Below, piece by piece: positions 38,037 through 47,143 of a stretch of DNA of 64,000 bases. The DNA lies in contig NZ_CP007287.1 of the NCBI RefSeq assembly GCF_000737865.1, positions 1,142,251 to 1,206,250 on the forward strand, given 5' to 3'. The notes beneath the pieces were generated by a model. The model saw nothing but the letters and a program-made list of their open reading frames with translations, was not told the DNA's origin and did no database searches. The DNA comes from Bifidobacterium coryneforme (GTDB taxonomy: Bacteria > Actinomycetota > Actinomycetes > Actinomycetales > Bifidobacteriaceae). Made by a program: the position numbers and the translations under genes. Every line of letters starts with the position of its first letter. The stretch's first letter is position 1.

Positions 38037-40505
38037 ATGACCGACGTTCCCAACCAAGACCGGAAGACAATCCGGAATGATCGACCCTCTTCCACACACA
38101 GCCCCGTCGTGGTGGATACCCCTCCACAGCGGGTCCATGATGCCGGGGATCTGCTTCGTGCCCTGGTATCACTTATTCTGGGGCTGCTGGTCACCCTGGC
38201 CGCCGTCTATTTGAGGGGAACGGCCGCGGGTGTCGAGTCGGACATGCGCCAGGCCGGTCACGCCATGGACTGGCTCATGGATGTACCCACCAACTTCCTC
38301 CAGCAGATCGTGACCGTAACCGTGGTCCTTGCGGTTCTGATCCACCTATTGGTCAACCGGGAGTGGCTCCAGTCCATTACCGCACCCCTGGCCATGTTCG
38401 TTGGGTACAGCCTGGTCCTGATCATCTCCAATCTGATTGTCTCCACCCGCAATACGACTCTGATTGCATCCTTCAATCCCCAGAACGCCTTCGGCTCAAC
38501 GGTTCTTCTGCCCGACATATATGCCGGCTTGGCGGCCTTTCTGAGCGCCGCCGGGCCTCGCCGCCTCCGAAGCACGGTCAAGTGGGGCTGGAACGCCCTC
38601 TATGCAGTGGCCGTCATCATGATCATCATTTCCTCGAATTCGGTCAGCGGGGTCCTCGTCTCCCTGCTCCTGGGCAGGATAGCCGGCATGGTCATCCGCT
38701 ACATCGTCGGGACCCAGAACAAGGGTGCCTGGGGGGAGGCCGTGGCACAGGCCGTCGCCTCCATCGGCATCGACCTGACCGAACTGACCCGTGTTGATGC
38801 CACGATGGACAAGGACGGACAGCCCATCCCCTGCCTGAATGACGACCTGATCGAAGCCTCACGCATCTACCGGGCCAAGGACGCGAGCGGAACCAGGTAC
38901 ACCGTCTCGGTCATGGATGGACAGCTCCATACCGCCGGTTATCTGATGCAGCTGTGGCAGTGGATCAAGCTCTCCGGGGTTTCCATGCGCCGTGACCGTT
39001 CCGCTATGGACTCCATGCAACACCATATGGCCGTCCTCTTCGAACTGCGCGACCTTGACCTATCCGCCCTTCACCCTTACGGATTGACCGAAAGCGCCGA
39101 ATCATCCATCCTGGTGTTTTATGACGATACCCACCTGACATCCATCGAGCCGGACCTCTTGGATGCCGACCAGGCCCGTCAGCTCATGGACTTCCTGGCC
39201 AGGGCCAACAGCCGGGGGTATACCCATCGGCGCATCACCCCGAACACCCTGGCGACCGACAATGAGGGCCATGCCGTCATAGCGGGCTGGGAGAACAGCG
39301 ACAGCGCCAGTTCCTCGGCCAACATCGCCCTGGACAGGGTCCAGCTCCTCAGCCTGATCGCCGCCTCACTGGGTGTCGAGGAAACAGTCAGGATTGCATT
39401 GGAGTCCTGGGGGAAGGACACCCTCATTGCCCTGATGCCCTTTATCCAGATGGTGGCAATCCCATCCCAGACCCAGGCCCTGCCCGGATGGAACCGCCAG
39501 GTCATGTCGGACCTGCGCGCCCGCCTGCGATCCTTAGCCCCGCCGGAGTCGGTCGAAACCACGGACCAGGTCACCCTATCCAGATTCAGCCTGCGCAGCT
39601 TCCTCGCCCTGGTCCTCCTGGTCATCGCGGTCGTCGTCATCTTCACCCAGTTCAATCTCCAGCAGGTCATCCAGGCCGTCAGGAACGCCAATCCCTGGAT
39701 GGCGGGGCTCTCCTTCCTGCTGGGGTCCTTCTCCTGGGTGGGCGGCGCCATCACCCTCGGGGTCCTGGTCGACAAAAAGAAGCGGAATATCCCGGGGATA
39801 TTCCTTTCCCAGGTGGCCTCCTCATTCACCTCGGTATCCATGCCCGCAGGTGTGGGCCCTGCCTTCGTCAACCTCCAGTACCTGCGCAAGAGCGGATACG
39901 GCAACACCATGGCGACGGCCATCATGAGCGCCGTGGTGGCGGTTCAGTTCGCCACCACTTTTGTCCTCCTGATCGTCATCGGTCTCTTCACCGGCAGGAA
40001 CACCCTTTCAGGCATGATCCCCACCAACACCCTGGTCATCGTCATCGGGGTGGTGGCCATCGTGGCCGCCCTGGCCATGGCCATCCCCTATACCAGGCGG
40101 TTGATCATGGACAAGCTCATGCCAATCGTCGCCTCGTACGCCCGCCATCTGCTCGACATTCTGACCCAGCCCCGTCAGCTCACCCTGGCCGCCTCGGGGT
40201 CCGTCGTCCAGTCGGCGGCCCTGGGCATGAGCTTCTGGGCGGCATTGATGGCCTTCGGATGCAGGACCAACATCTTCGAGACCACCTTCGTCTTCCTCCT
40301 GGCCAACACCCTTGGTTCCGCGGTACCTACACCGGGTGGTCTGGGCGCCATCGAGGCGGTCCTCTTCTCGGCATTCCGCCTTGCGGGGGTGCCCTCAGGC
40401 GTGGCCATTTCGGCGACCCTGGTCTTCCGCGTCGCCAACTACTGGCTACGCATCCCCCTCGGTGCACTGGCCATGCGGTGGCTCGGTCGCCATAATCTGA
40501 TCTGA
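38037..40505 (+). CDS. LPG-synthase/flippase-like membrane protein with kinase-like segment
   Basis: 822 residues in three parts. Residues 40-230 contain about five to six membrane helices. A soluble part (about 240-500) resembles a protein-kinase fold: GYTHRRITPNTLATDNEGHA occupies the catalytic-loop position, but the catalytic Asp is replaced by Arg (HRR, not HRD) and no DFG follows, so it is probably inactive. Residues ~510-822 are a LPG_synthase_TM (UPF0104) domain with PAGVGPAFVNLQYLR and GSAVPTPGGLGAIEAVLF motifs. Such domains act as lipid flippases or in lipid modification. The gene is 2 bases behind purB. Confidence 0.87.
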   Translation: MTDVPNQDRKTIRNDRPSSTHSPVVVDTPPQRVHDAGDLLRALVSLILGLLVTLAAVYLRGTAAGVESDMRQAGHAMDWLMDVPTNFLQQIVTVTVVLAVLIHLLVNREWLQSITAPLAMFVGYSLVLIISNLIVSTRNTTLIASFNPQNAFGSTVLLPDIYAGLAAFLSAAGPRRLRSTVKWGWNALYAVAVIMIIISSNSVSGVLVSLLLGRIAGMVIRYIVGTQNKGAWGEAVAQAVASIGIDLTELTRVDATMDKDGQPIPCLNDDLIEASRIYRAKDASGTRYTVSVMDGQLHTAGYLMQLWQWIKLSGVSMRRDRSAMDSMQHHMAVLFELRDLDLSALHPYGLTESAESSILVFYDDTHLTSIEPDLLDADQARQLMDFLARANSRGYTHRRITPNTLATDNEGHAVIAGWENSDSASSSANIALDRVQLLSLIAASLGVEETVRIALESWGKDTLIALMPFIQMVAIPSQTQALPGWNRQVMSDLRARLRSLAPPESVETTDQVTLSRFSLRSFLALVLLVIAVVVIFTQFNLQQVIQAVRNANPWMAGLSFLLGSFSWVGGAITLGVLVDKKKRNIPGIFLSQVASSFTSVSMPAGVGPAFVNLQYLRKSGYGNTMATAIMSAVVAVQFATTFVLLIVIGLFTGRNTLSGMIPTNTLVIVIGVVAIVAALAMAIPYTRRLIMDKLMPIVASYARHLLDILTQPRQLTLAASGSVVQSAALGMSFWAALMAFGCRTNIFETTFVFLLANTLGSAVPTPGGLGAIEAVLFSAFRLAGVPSGVAISATLVFRVANYWLRIPLGALAMRWLGRHNLI

Positions 40506-40538
40506 TGTATAGGGGTTTCAACCTTATCCTGAGCCGAA

Positions 40539-40582
40539 TTCGGACCTTTGGGCGTCGTTTTTGGGGTCTCTAGAGGTCCGAA
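40539..40582 (+). terminator. inverted repeat after the flippase-like gene
   Basis: TTCGGACCT (40539-40547) pairs with AGGTCCGAA (40574-40582) around a 26-nt T/G-rich loop. No T-tract follows, so it may act weakly. The remaining region to 40736 is A-rich leader of the HU gene. Confidence 0.4.
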
Positions 40583-40735
40583 AGATGGAATTTTAGGGCC
40601 AAATGAGGCAGAATTGGCGGGAAACCCCCGAAAAATGAGGTACTTGACTCTCACCTGCGCTAATATCAGTCATTGACCGTTGGGCTTTCCGTGAATACAG
40701 GAAAAAAGGGGAGCCCCCCGAAAGAAGGATGCTCT

Positions 40736-41020
40736 ATGGCATACAACAAATCTGATCTCGTTTCGAAGATCGCCCAGAAGTCGAACCTGACCAAGGCCCA
40801 GGCCGAGGCAGCCGTCAACGCCTTCCAGGACGTTTTCGTTGAGGCCATGAAGTCCGGCGAGGGCCTGAAGCTCACCGGTCTCTTCTCCGCCGAGCGCGTC
40901 AAGCGCGCCGCTCGCACCGGCCGCAACCCCCGCACGGGCGAGACCATCAAGATTCCGGCAAGCTACGGCGTTCGTATTTCCGCCGGCTCCTTGCTGAAGA
41001 AGGCTGTCTCCGACAAGTGA
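40736..41020 (+). CDS. hup: DNA-binding protein HU
   Basis: 94 residues from ATG 40736, with AAGGA 8 nt upstream. The HU fold is clear: MAYNKSDLVSKIAQKSNLTK, FKSAE-like LTGLFSAERVKRAAR, and the DNA-binding arm ARTGRNPRTGETIKIPAS. It compacts and organises the chromosome. The arm ends in a normal short C-terminus, without the long lysine-rich tail of mycobacterial HupB. The leader contains a GGGCT/AGCCC hairpin about 10-50 bases upstream of the start. Confidence 0.96.
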   Translation: MAYNKSDLVSKIAQKSNLTKAQAEAAVNAFQDVFVEAMKSGEGLKLTGLFSAERVKRAARTGRNPRTGETIKIPASYGVRISAGSLLKKAVSDK

Positions 41021-41047
41021 TGTGCTGACAACCTCATAGGTTTTTCG

Positions 41048-41077
41048 ACGGGCCTGATCCACGGTGATCAGGCCCGT
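41048..41077. terminator. terminator between hup and pafA
   Basis: A 12-bp perfect stem ACGGGCCTGATC (41048-41059) / GATCAGGCCCGT (41066-41077) with a 6-nt loop lies between convergent genes. T-rich sequence follows on the plus strand (TCTGTATG). Confidence 0.75.
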
Positions 41078-41174
41078 TCTGTATGTCAGGGGCCTTCTGT
41101 CCACCAGTGGCCCTTTGCGGCACTCCTGCTTTTCACCTCGCGTTCAACCGGACGAACGCCCCAAACAAGGAACC

Positions 41175-42596
41175 CTAGACCGAGTCCGGCCTTGTCCGTT
41201 CGCGGTCCAACTCCTCGGACAAGGCCCTGTATGACTCGTCTGGGTCGCAGGCGAACGGATCCATCAGGGTCACTTCGTGCCTGTGGGTGCCCTTGAGGAC
41301 CAGGTGGGTCCAATCGCAGGACCACGACAGGGCTGTCTCCTCCGCCTTGGATACGAAGTCGCCACGTAGACGGGCACGGGTGGTCTGTGGCGGCCTTCTC
41401 ACAGCCTCCCCTATCCGGTTCACGTCCACCAGGGTGTCCATCATCCCGTGGTCTACCAGCGCCCCGTAGGACCGACCGGCAGCTACGTCGTGGTAGTCCA
41501 AATCCAGCCGCCTGGCCTTGAAGATATCCGCATCACGAGCCGCTTCGGCATTGAGGAGTCTGAGCTTGGCAGCCCAATCAACCCAACCGGCCAAGACCTC
41601 CCAGTGACCATCATCCAGGGCATCCAGGGCTGACCGCCACAGGCCAAGGGCCTCATCGGCCATAGGAAGAACGGTGTCGGCCTGGTCGCCCAGCTCATCG
41701 ACATAGGCCCGGCAACCCTCCCAGTACCGGCGTTGGATATCGAGGGCCGACATGACCCTGCCGCCCTCCATGTCCAGGGAGGCCCTTCCCGTCATGTTCC
41801 TGCTGGTGGCCCTCATGGCCTCGCCCGGATTGGCCAGGGCACAGGCCCCGAAGCCATGGGGCCGTCCGGACAGCACCTCCTCTTCAATCAGACTCAGGAC
41901 CAGGTGCGTGGTGGCCAGCTTGAGCCAGGTGACCGTCTGAGAACGGTTTGAATCCCCGAGAATGACATGCAGGCGTCTGTACCGGTCAGGATCGGCATGG
42001 GGCTCATCGCGGGTGTTGACCATGGGGCGGGCTCGCGTCGTAGCGGAGGATACGGCCTCATCCAGGAAATCCGCACGCTGGCTAAGCTGATAGCCGGCCT
42101 CCCCCAATCGCCCGGCCCCTGCGAACAGCTGGCGGGTGACCAGGAAGGGCACCAACTGCTCCTTGACCACGTCCAGGGGAACCTGGCGACGGAGGAGATA
42201 GTTCTCATGGCAGCCGAAAGAATGCCCCTGGGCATCGACGTTGTTCTTGAACACATGCACTGTGACCCCTGGCCCCAACCTGTCGGCAAGGACCGAACAT
42301 GCCTCACGGGCCAGATCGGCCATGATCCGCTCCCCAGCCAAATCCTGCTCCAGGGCATCCATGGGGGTCAGCGCCTCGGCCGTGGCGTACTCGGGATGGG
42401 AGCCAACGTCCAGGTAGAGTCTGGCACCATTCGAAAGATAGATATTGGTCGACCTGTGCTGCTCCACCAGGCGGTGGAACATGGCCATGGCCACCTGCCC
42501 GGCACTACAGGCCCCATCTCCTCCGGTCAGACTGACCCCGTACTCGGTCTCGATGCCGAAAATACGACGGTGCCCGATGCCCGGGGCCTGATCCAT
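41175..42596 (-). CDS. pafA: Pup-protein ligase PafA
   Basis: 473 residues from ATG 42596 (MDQAPGIGHRRIFGIETEYG), with GGGGAG upstream. The glutamine-synthetase-like ligase core has the ATP/Mg motif FGIETEYGV and SHPEYATAEA. KNNVDAQGHSFGCHENYLL and NTRDEPHADPDRYRRLHVI are also present, all as in PafA. It attaches the C-terminal glutamate of Pup to lysines of target proteins. The gene lies 4 bases after the pup stop, where many actinobacteria carry the proteasome genes prcB and prcA. Here they are missing. It shares its convergent terminator with hup. Confidence 0.97.
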   Translation of the reverse strand: MDQAPGIGHRRIFGIETEYGVSLTGGDGACSAGQVAMAMFHRLVEQHRSTNIYLSNGARLYLDVGSHPEYATAEALTPMDALEQDLAGERIMADLAREACSVLADRLGPGVTVHVFKNNVDAQGHSFGCHENYLLRRQVPLDVVKEQLVPFLVTRQLFAGAGRLGEAGYQLSQRADFLDEAVSSATTRARPMVNTRDEPHADPDRYRRLHVILGDSNRSQTVTWLKLATTHLVLSLIEEEVLSGRPHGFGACALANPGEAMRATSRNMTGRASLDMEGGRVMSALDIQRRYWEGCRAYVDELGDQADTVLPMADEALGLWRSALDALDDGHWEVLAGWVDWAAKLRLLNAEAARDADIFKARRLDLDYHDVAAGRSYGALVDHGMMDTLVDVNRIGEAVRRPPQTTRARLRGDFVSKAEETALSWSCDWTHLVLKGTHRHEVTLMDPFACDPDESYRALSEELDRERTRPDSV

Positions 42597-42600
42597 CAGT

Positions 42601-42798
42601 TCACTCCCCGCCCTTTTGCACGAACCCCTTGACGTACTCCTCGGCGTTGTCTTCCAGGGTGGATTCGATGTCATCAAGCACGGAATCCAAGGAGGTGTCC
42701 TGAGAATGGGCCGATGCACGACCGGACAAGGTTCCCTCTTCCATCCCCTCCTGATCCGCCTGGGCCGAAGACGAACGTTGGCTGAACTCCTGTGGCAT
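42601..42798 (-). CDS. pup: prokaryotic ubiquitin-like protein Pup, C-terminal Glu form
   Basis: 65 residues from ATG 42798 (MPQEFSQRSSSAQ), with AGGAGG 8 nt upstream. The acidic, mostly disordered chain ends with LDDIESTLEDNAEEYVKGFV and then QKGGE. Pup of mycobacteria ends in Gln and must be deamidated by Dop; here the last codon is GAG (Glu), so it is ready for ligation. It lies between the IMPase-like gene (79 bases upstream) and pafA (4 bases downstream). Confidence 0.97.
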   Translation of the reverse strand: MPQEFSQRSSSAQADQEGMEEGTLSGRASAHSQDTSLDSVLDDIESTLEDNAEEYVKGFVQKGGE

Positions 42799-42877
42799 GA
42801 TCCTGTCCTCCTGTTCCGGTGTCCGGGCACATCCCGACACAACCACCATCCCTTATATCGCCGTCATCCGTCAGGGA

Positions 42878-43774
42878 CTAGTCGAATACCAGATAGGAAC
42901 CCAGTTCCTTGTCGATAATTCCATTGGTGGCCACAACGTCGTTGCTGCCGTCCCAGCGTACGTGGCCGCCGTCCCAGCGCCAGAGGGTCCCCTTGGCCTC
43001 ACGGACCACCACAGCGGCCGCTGACACGGCAGGGATGTCCCAAGAATGGAGGGCAGGCTCGAAGTAGGCGTCGTAGCTGCCGTCCGCAACCCTGCACAGA
43101 TCCAGGGAAACCGGACCCACACGCTTGATATCGGCCGGTTTCCCGGCCATCCTGGAGACAATCTGAAGCACCTGCTCAGACTCATTGGGGAAGTATGACA
43201 TACCGAAACTGACGACGGAACCCTTGAGGGTGTCCATGGTGGAGGGAATGATTTTCTCCCGCTTATCCCCGACGATGGTCCGGCGGATACGTATCGCGCC
43301 CTGGCCCTTGGCCGCCAGATAGGTCAGTCCCAGCACCGGGGCATGGACGATACCCAGGATGGGCGAGGCGTGGCCCGTCTCATCAACTGCGAAGAGGGAG
43401 ACGGTGACGGTCCATTCGGCCATGTTCCTGACATAGTTGACCGGCCCATCGATATGCCCGATGCACCAGTAGCGACCACCCGGCCTGCGGTTACCGGCCT
43501 CCTCCTCCCAGAATCCGTCAAAGGGCTCCAGGTCGGCAATCCTGGTCCGACAGTAGCGAATCAGCCGGGTATCGATACCGGATGAGAACTGGGTTCCCCG
43601 GTCGATGGCGGAAGTGCTGCGCGGATCGTGGGGGTTGATCTGGTCCTGGAGGGCATGACGACCTGCCTCGACCGCTATGGTTGCGACCTGCATGGCCAAT
43701 TCACGCAATTCCATATCTCTCTCTTTCGCAACGTAGCCCGGGGGAGAATCCGAATCAGATACGTCCTCGAGCAT
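42878..43774 (-). CDS. inositol-monophosphatase-like protein inside the pup cluster
   Basis: 298 residues, starting at ATG 43774 with GGAGG about 10 nt upstream. The IMPase/FBPase fold is visible: FWEEEAG carries the first acidic motif, IGHIDGPVNYV the second and SWDIPAVSAA the third. In the second motif the family pattern D-P-[IL]-D-G-T-x-N has lost its first metal-binding Asp (Gly), its Pro (His) and its Thr (Pro). Catalysis may be altered or gone. It lies 18 bases after dop and 79 before pup, so it is part of the pupylation transcript. Its job there is unknown. Confidence 0.85.
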   Translation of the reverse strand: MLEDVSDSDSPPGYVAKERDMELRELAMQVATIAVEAGRHALQDQINPHDPRSTSAIDRGTQFSSGIDTRLIRYCRTRIADLEPFDGFWEEEAGNRRPGGRYWCIGHIDGPVNYVRNMAEWTVTVSLFAVDETGHASPILGIVHAPVLGLTYLAAKGQGAIRIRRTIVGDKREKIIPSTMDTLKGSVVSFGMSYFPNESEQVLQIVSRMAGKPADIKRVGPVSLDLCRVADGSYDAYFEPALHSWDIPAVSAAAVVVREAKGTLWRWDGGHVRWDGSNDVVATNGIIDKELGSYLVFD

Positions 43775-43792
43775 GATCCCGCTCCTCCGATA

Positions 43793-45388
43793 TCAGCAGT
43801 ATAGGTCGCGACCCTCCCCCTTGAGGAGCCACCGGGCAATATCCCCAGAATGTTCCAATACCCCCGGGCAGTCGGCCTTGGTGCGACCCGACGGATCAGT
43901 CAAATCCACAATCAGCGGCCGACCCTCATCGTTTTCCGGATCTTCCAGAACCACCCGACTCCAGGACATGGAGCGGATGATATGCGGACAGTCATGCAGG
44001 ATACGCGACCTGAACCAGGCTCTGGTACCGTCAGGACCCATGTCAGCCGCATCCTCGACAGCCGGCTGGGAGGTTACGGGCTGTATTCGCGACCCCAGTC
44101 TGGAGGGCAGGTCGTGACCGGGATCCAGACGGGCCCACTCGATATCGAGGGCCGCCAGGCGGGGATCGGACCAATCATGGATGGAGCGACGACGACGCAG
44201 GCTCTCAAGGAGCTGCCACTTCATGAGCCACTCCAGACGCCCCGCCTGGTCGGACATACCCAGCCGTTCGTTGGCATCAGCCCTGCGGACCCGGTCCAGG
44301 TCATCCAGAATCGCCTCCCACAACTTCATGAGCCGCCCTGTGACCTGACCAGGCCAGGCGGGTTTCCCCTCCCTGTCCTCACCGTAGAGAATGACCCCAA
44401 CCCGGCAGATCGCCTGGAACAGGTCCTGCTGAATCTGCAGGGCGGTTTCCCGCCTGCCTGACTCCAGGACGAGCGGCGCATTGAGGCTGAGGTCACGCGA
44501 GACGGTCCTCAGAGACGACACGGGGTCGTCCAGAGCCAGTCGACCCAGGAGGGCATCCAGGTCGAATCCAGCGGCATCGGCATCTTCCAGGAGCCCCAGA
44601 AGCATGCTGGTTGCCCCCAGCTTGAGGACCTGGGGCAGATCCATCCGGTTCGCGTCCCCGGCGATGACATGAAACCTGCGGGTGGAGGCGGTACTGTGTG
44701 ATTCATCCCTGGTATTGATGATTGGGCGGTCGAAGGTGGTCTGCAGACCGACCCGTGTTTGGAGGTAATCGGCCCTTTGCCCAATCTGGAAGCCGGGTTC
44801 CCGACCATCGACCCCCAGGCCCACCCTGCCGGAGCCGGTGTATATCTGGCGGGTCACGAAATGGATGGTCATCAGCGCAACCACCCGGCTGAAGGGGACG
44901 GATCGGTCCATCAGGTAGTTCTCATGGGTCCCCCAGCAGGCCCCCTTCCCATCCACGTTGTTTTTATAGAGCCGCACACCATGCGTGGCCCCCTCCCGAC
45001 CGGCGCATCTTGCCGCTCTGGACATGAGAAGGTCTCCGGCCCGGTCATAGGCAAGGGCCTGGAAGGGATCGGTGGTCTCAGGAGAGGAGTACTCGGGATG
45101 GGCATGATCAACGTAGATGCGACCGCCATTGGGGGCCAGCACATTCATCAGGGCCGACTGGGGTGAATCCGTCAGCATACCGGGGCTGGCCATGGCCCTG
45201 GGCAGCCGTCCGGTACGGGCATCGTTGACAGGGTCCTCCCGGCCGTAGTCCCAGTGAATGTGTGAGCGTTCAGGATCGGCCGCGGCCCTGACCACCGCCA
45301 TGGAAAGGGATACGGGATTGGCCGGTGATCCATCCTCGGCGGCGATGGCGTATTCGGTTTCCGTGCCGACCACACGCTCCACCCTCAT
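43793..45388 (-). CDS. dop: depupylase/Pup deamidase Dop
   Basis: 531 residues from ATG 45388 ([20 protein letters not shown]), overlapping the arc stop by 4 bases. It is homologous to PafA, but with the Dop-type start VVGTETEYAI and a ~35-residue insert (DYGREDPVNDARTGRLPRAM, the Dop-loop region) before the conserved ANGGRIYVDHAHPEYSSPE. LYKNNVDGKGACWGTHENYL and NTRDESHSTASTRRFHVI follow. It removes Pup from proteins; its deamidase role should be unnecessary because this Pup already ends in Glu. Confidence 0.96.
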   Translation of the reverse strand: MRVERVVGTETEYAIAAEDGSPANPVSLSMAVVRAAADPERSHIHWDYGREDPVNDARTGRLPRAMASPGMLTDSPQSALMNVLAPNGGRIYVDHAHPEYSSPETTDPFQALAYDRAGDLLMSRAARCAGREGATHGVRLYKNNVDGKGACWGTHENYLMDRSVPFSRVVALMTIHFVTRQIYTGSGRVGLGVDGREPGFQIGQRADYLQTRVGLQTTFDRPIINTRDESHSTASTRRFHVIAGDANRMDLPQVLKLGATSMLLGLLEDADAAGFDLDALLGRLALDDPVSSLRTVSRDLSLNAPLVLESGRRETALQIQQDLFQAICRVGVILYGEDREGKPAWPGQVTGRLMKLWEAILDDLDRVRRADANERLGMSDQAGRLEWLMKWQLLESLRRRRSIHDWSDPRLAALDIEWARLDPGHDLPSRLGSRIQPVTSQPAVEDAADMGPDGTRAWFRSRILHDCPHIIRSMSWSRVVLEDPENDEGRPLIVDLTDPSGRTKADCPGVLEHSGDIARWLLKGEGRDLYC

Positions 45389-47004
45389 GAGTCGGTATCC
45401 GTCCGGCCGATCAGACGGATGTCGGCCACCCGCCCCACGGATAGACCGGCCGTCCGAGCCCACTGCTGCGGGTTCTGGTCACCCACGGAATCGAGCATAT
45501 CCAGATACTCCTCCTGAACGGCCTGCAGGCATCGGTCGGCATCGAGGGTAACCTCCCGGTCCTGCCGGATGGAGTCCTTGACGGCCATGGTCTTCGCCCT
45601 GTCGACGATGTTGCGCAGGACCGCCCCGGAAATCAGCTGGCTCATGTAGTAGGGGTACCAGCGACCGTCCTGGTCGAGCAGGTCACAGACCTTACGCCCC
45701 TGATCCTCGCGATAGATATCGCGCACCAGGACCTGGACCAGATCACCCACTCCCCCTTCAGGCTTCAAGGGAAGATCAGGCGTCACATATCGGGAAAGAA
45801 TGGATGCCGCGGCATCCCTGTCCGGTCTGTCAATACGAACCTTCACATCCAGCCGACCCGGCCTCAGCACGGCGGGATCGATCATGTCGACCCTGTTGGA
45901 GGCCCCGATGACCATAACATTATCCAGGGCTTCAACCCCATCCAGTTCGGCCAGGAACTGGGGGACAATCGTCGTCTCCACGTCCGATGAGATGCCCGAT
46001 CCCCTGGTACGCAGGAGGGAATCCATCTCGTCGATGAAAACGATGACGGGACCGCCCTGACCGGCCCGCTGACGGGCCCGTTCGAAAATCCGTCGCATGA
46101 GCCGTTCCGACTCCCCTACGAACTTGTTGAGCAGCTCCGGCCCCTTGACCGACAGGAAGACACCCGGCGTGCCCGACCCCTTGGACAGACTGTTGGCCAC
46201 GGCCTTGGCGATCATGGTCTTCCCATTCCCGGGAGGACCGTAAAGGAGAAGACCCTTGGGTGGGTTGAGGGAAAAGCGGCGGAAAAGATCCTTGTGAAGG
46301 AAGGGAAGCTGGACGGCATCGCGAATCCGGTCGATTTGTCTGTCCAGGCCACCGATGTCGGCGAAGGTGACATCCGGCACCTCCTTCAGGACCAGGTCGT
46401 CCTGCTCCTGCTCCGGGACCAACGACAGGGCCAGCTGCCCTGCGGGGTCGACCATGACCTGGTTTCCCACACTCAGGTCGGCATCCATCAGGGCACCTGA
46501 ACGCCCGACCAGGCTTGAGGCGCCCGAAGCATCCTTGACCTCCAATATGCCGGAGTCCATGATTCGGCTGACCTGGCGCAGCGGTCCGGTGGTCGCCTGG
46601 TCACGCACCTGTACCACCACCATGTTCTCGTCAAGCAACAGGGTCTGTCCGGGTCTGATTCTGTCGGCCCTCACCCCCGGTGCCAGGGCCAGGACCATAC
46701 GCCGGGACCCGTAAAGCACCTCCAGGGAGGCATGCTGGACACCCATCTCATCGAACGAGACCGAATCCACTCCCAGCGCCAGGGCGAAGTTCAAGGGAGG
46801 CGACGCCATCTGGGCCAGCTGCGTCTTGGCCTTGGTCAGTTCCTTACCCGCCCGGTTCAAGGCTTGGGCCAGGGCGTGGTTACGCTCCCTGAGGGCATCC
46901 ATGACCGCGGCCCGATTTTCCGGACCATCTCCCTCGGAAGCGGAGGGTGATGAACCGTCCTCCTTCAGGGCGTCACCGGCAATCCCACTGTCCTGTCTGC
47001 TCAC
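45385..47004 (-). CDS. arc: proteasome-type AAA ATPase ARC/Mpa
   Basis: 539 residues from GTG 47004. That start has GAGGAGG at a good distance; an ATG seven codons earlier (47025) has no ribosome site. Coiled coil at about 30-66 (Pup-binding in homologues), two OB-type barrels to ~205, then an AAA domain with Walker A GPPGNGKT (256-263), Walker [11 protein letters not shown] and arginine finger region. The protein ends in GRTDTDS and lacks the C-terminal Gln-Tyr-Leu docking motif that opens the 20S proteasome. This agrees with the absence of proteasome genes. It probably unfolds pupylated proteins for another purpose. Confidence 0.96.
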   Translation of the reverse strand: MSRQDSGIAGDALKEDGSSPSASEGDGPENRAAVMDALRERNHALAQALNRAGKELTKAKTQLAQMASPPLNFALALGVDSVSFDEMGVQHASLEVLYGSRRMVLALAPGVRADRIRPGQTLLLDENMVVVQVRDQATTGPLRQVSRIMDSGILEVKDASGASSLVGRSGALMDADLSVGNQVMVDPAGQLALSLVPEQEQDDLVLKEVPDVTFADIGGLDRQIDRIRDAVQLPFLHKDLFRRFSLNPPKGLLLYGPPGNGKTMIAKAVANSLSKGSGTPGVFLSVKGPELLNKFVGESERLMRRIFERARQRAGQGGPVIVFIDEMDSLLRTRGSGISSDVETTIVPQFLAELDGVEALDNVMVIGASNRVDMIDPAVLRPGRLDVKVRIDRPDRDAAASILSRYVTPDLPLKPEGGVGDLVQVLVRDIYREDQGRKVCDLLDQDGRWYPYYMSQLISGAVLRNIVDRAKTMAVKDSIRQDREVTLDADRCLQAVQEEYLDMLDSVGDQNPQQWARTAGLSVGRVADIRLIGRTDTDS

Positions 47005-47143
47005 CGTATCCTCCTCGGCCCCCATTGTGAATCCGACTGTGCTCTCCCAAGATGCTAGCCGGACCAGAGACCCACTCGGACCTTTGGTTCCGCATACCGG
47101 TGCAGCAGCCTCCCATCAGGGATTCATCCCCATCTGCAACCCG

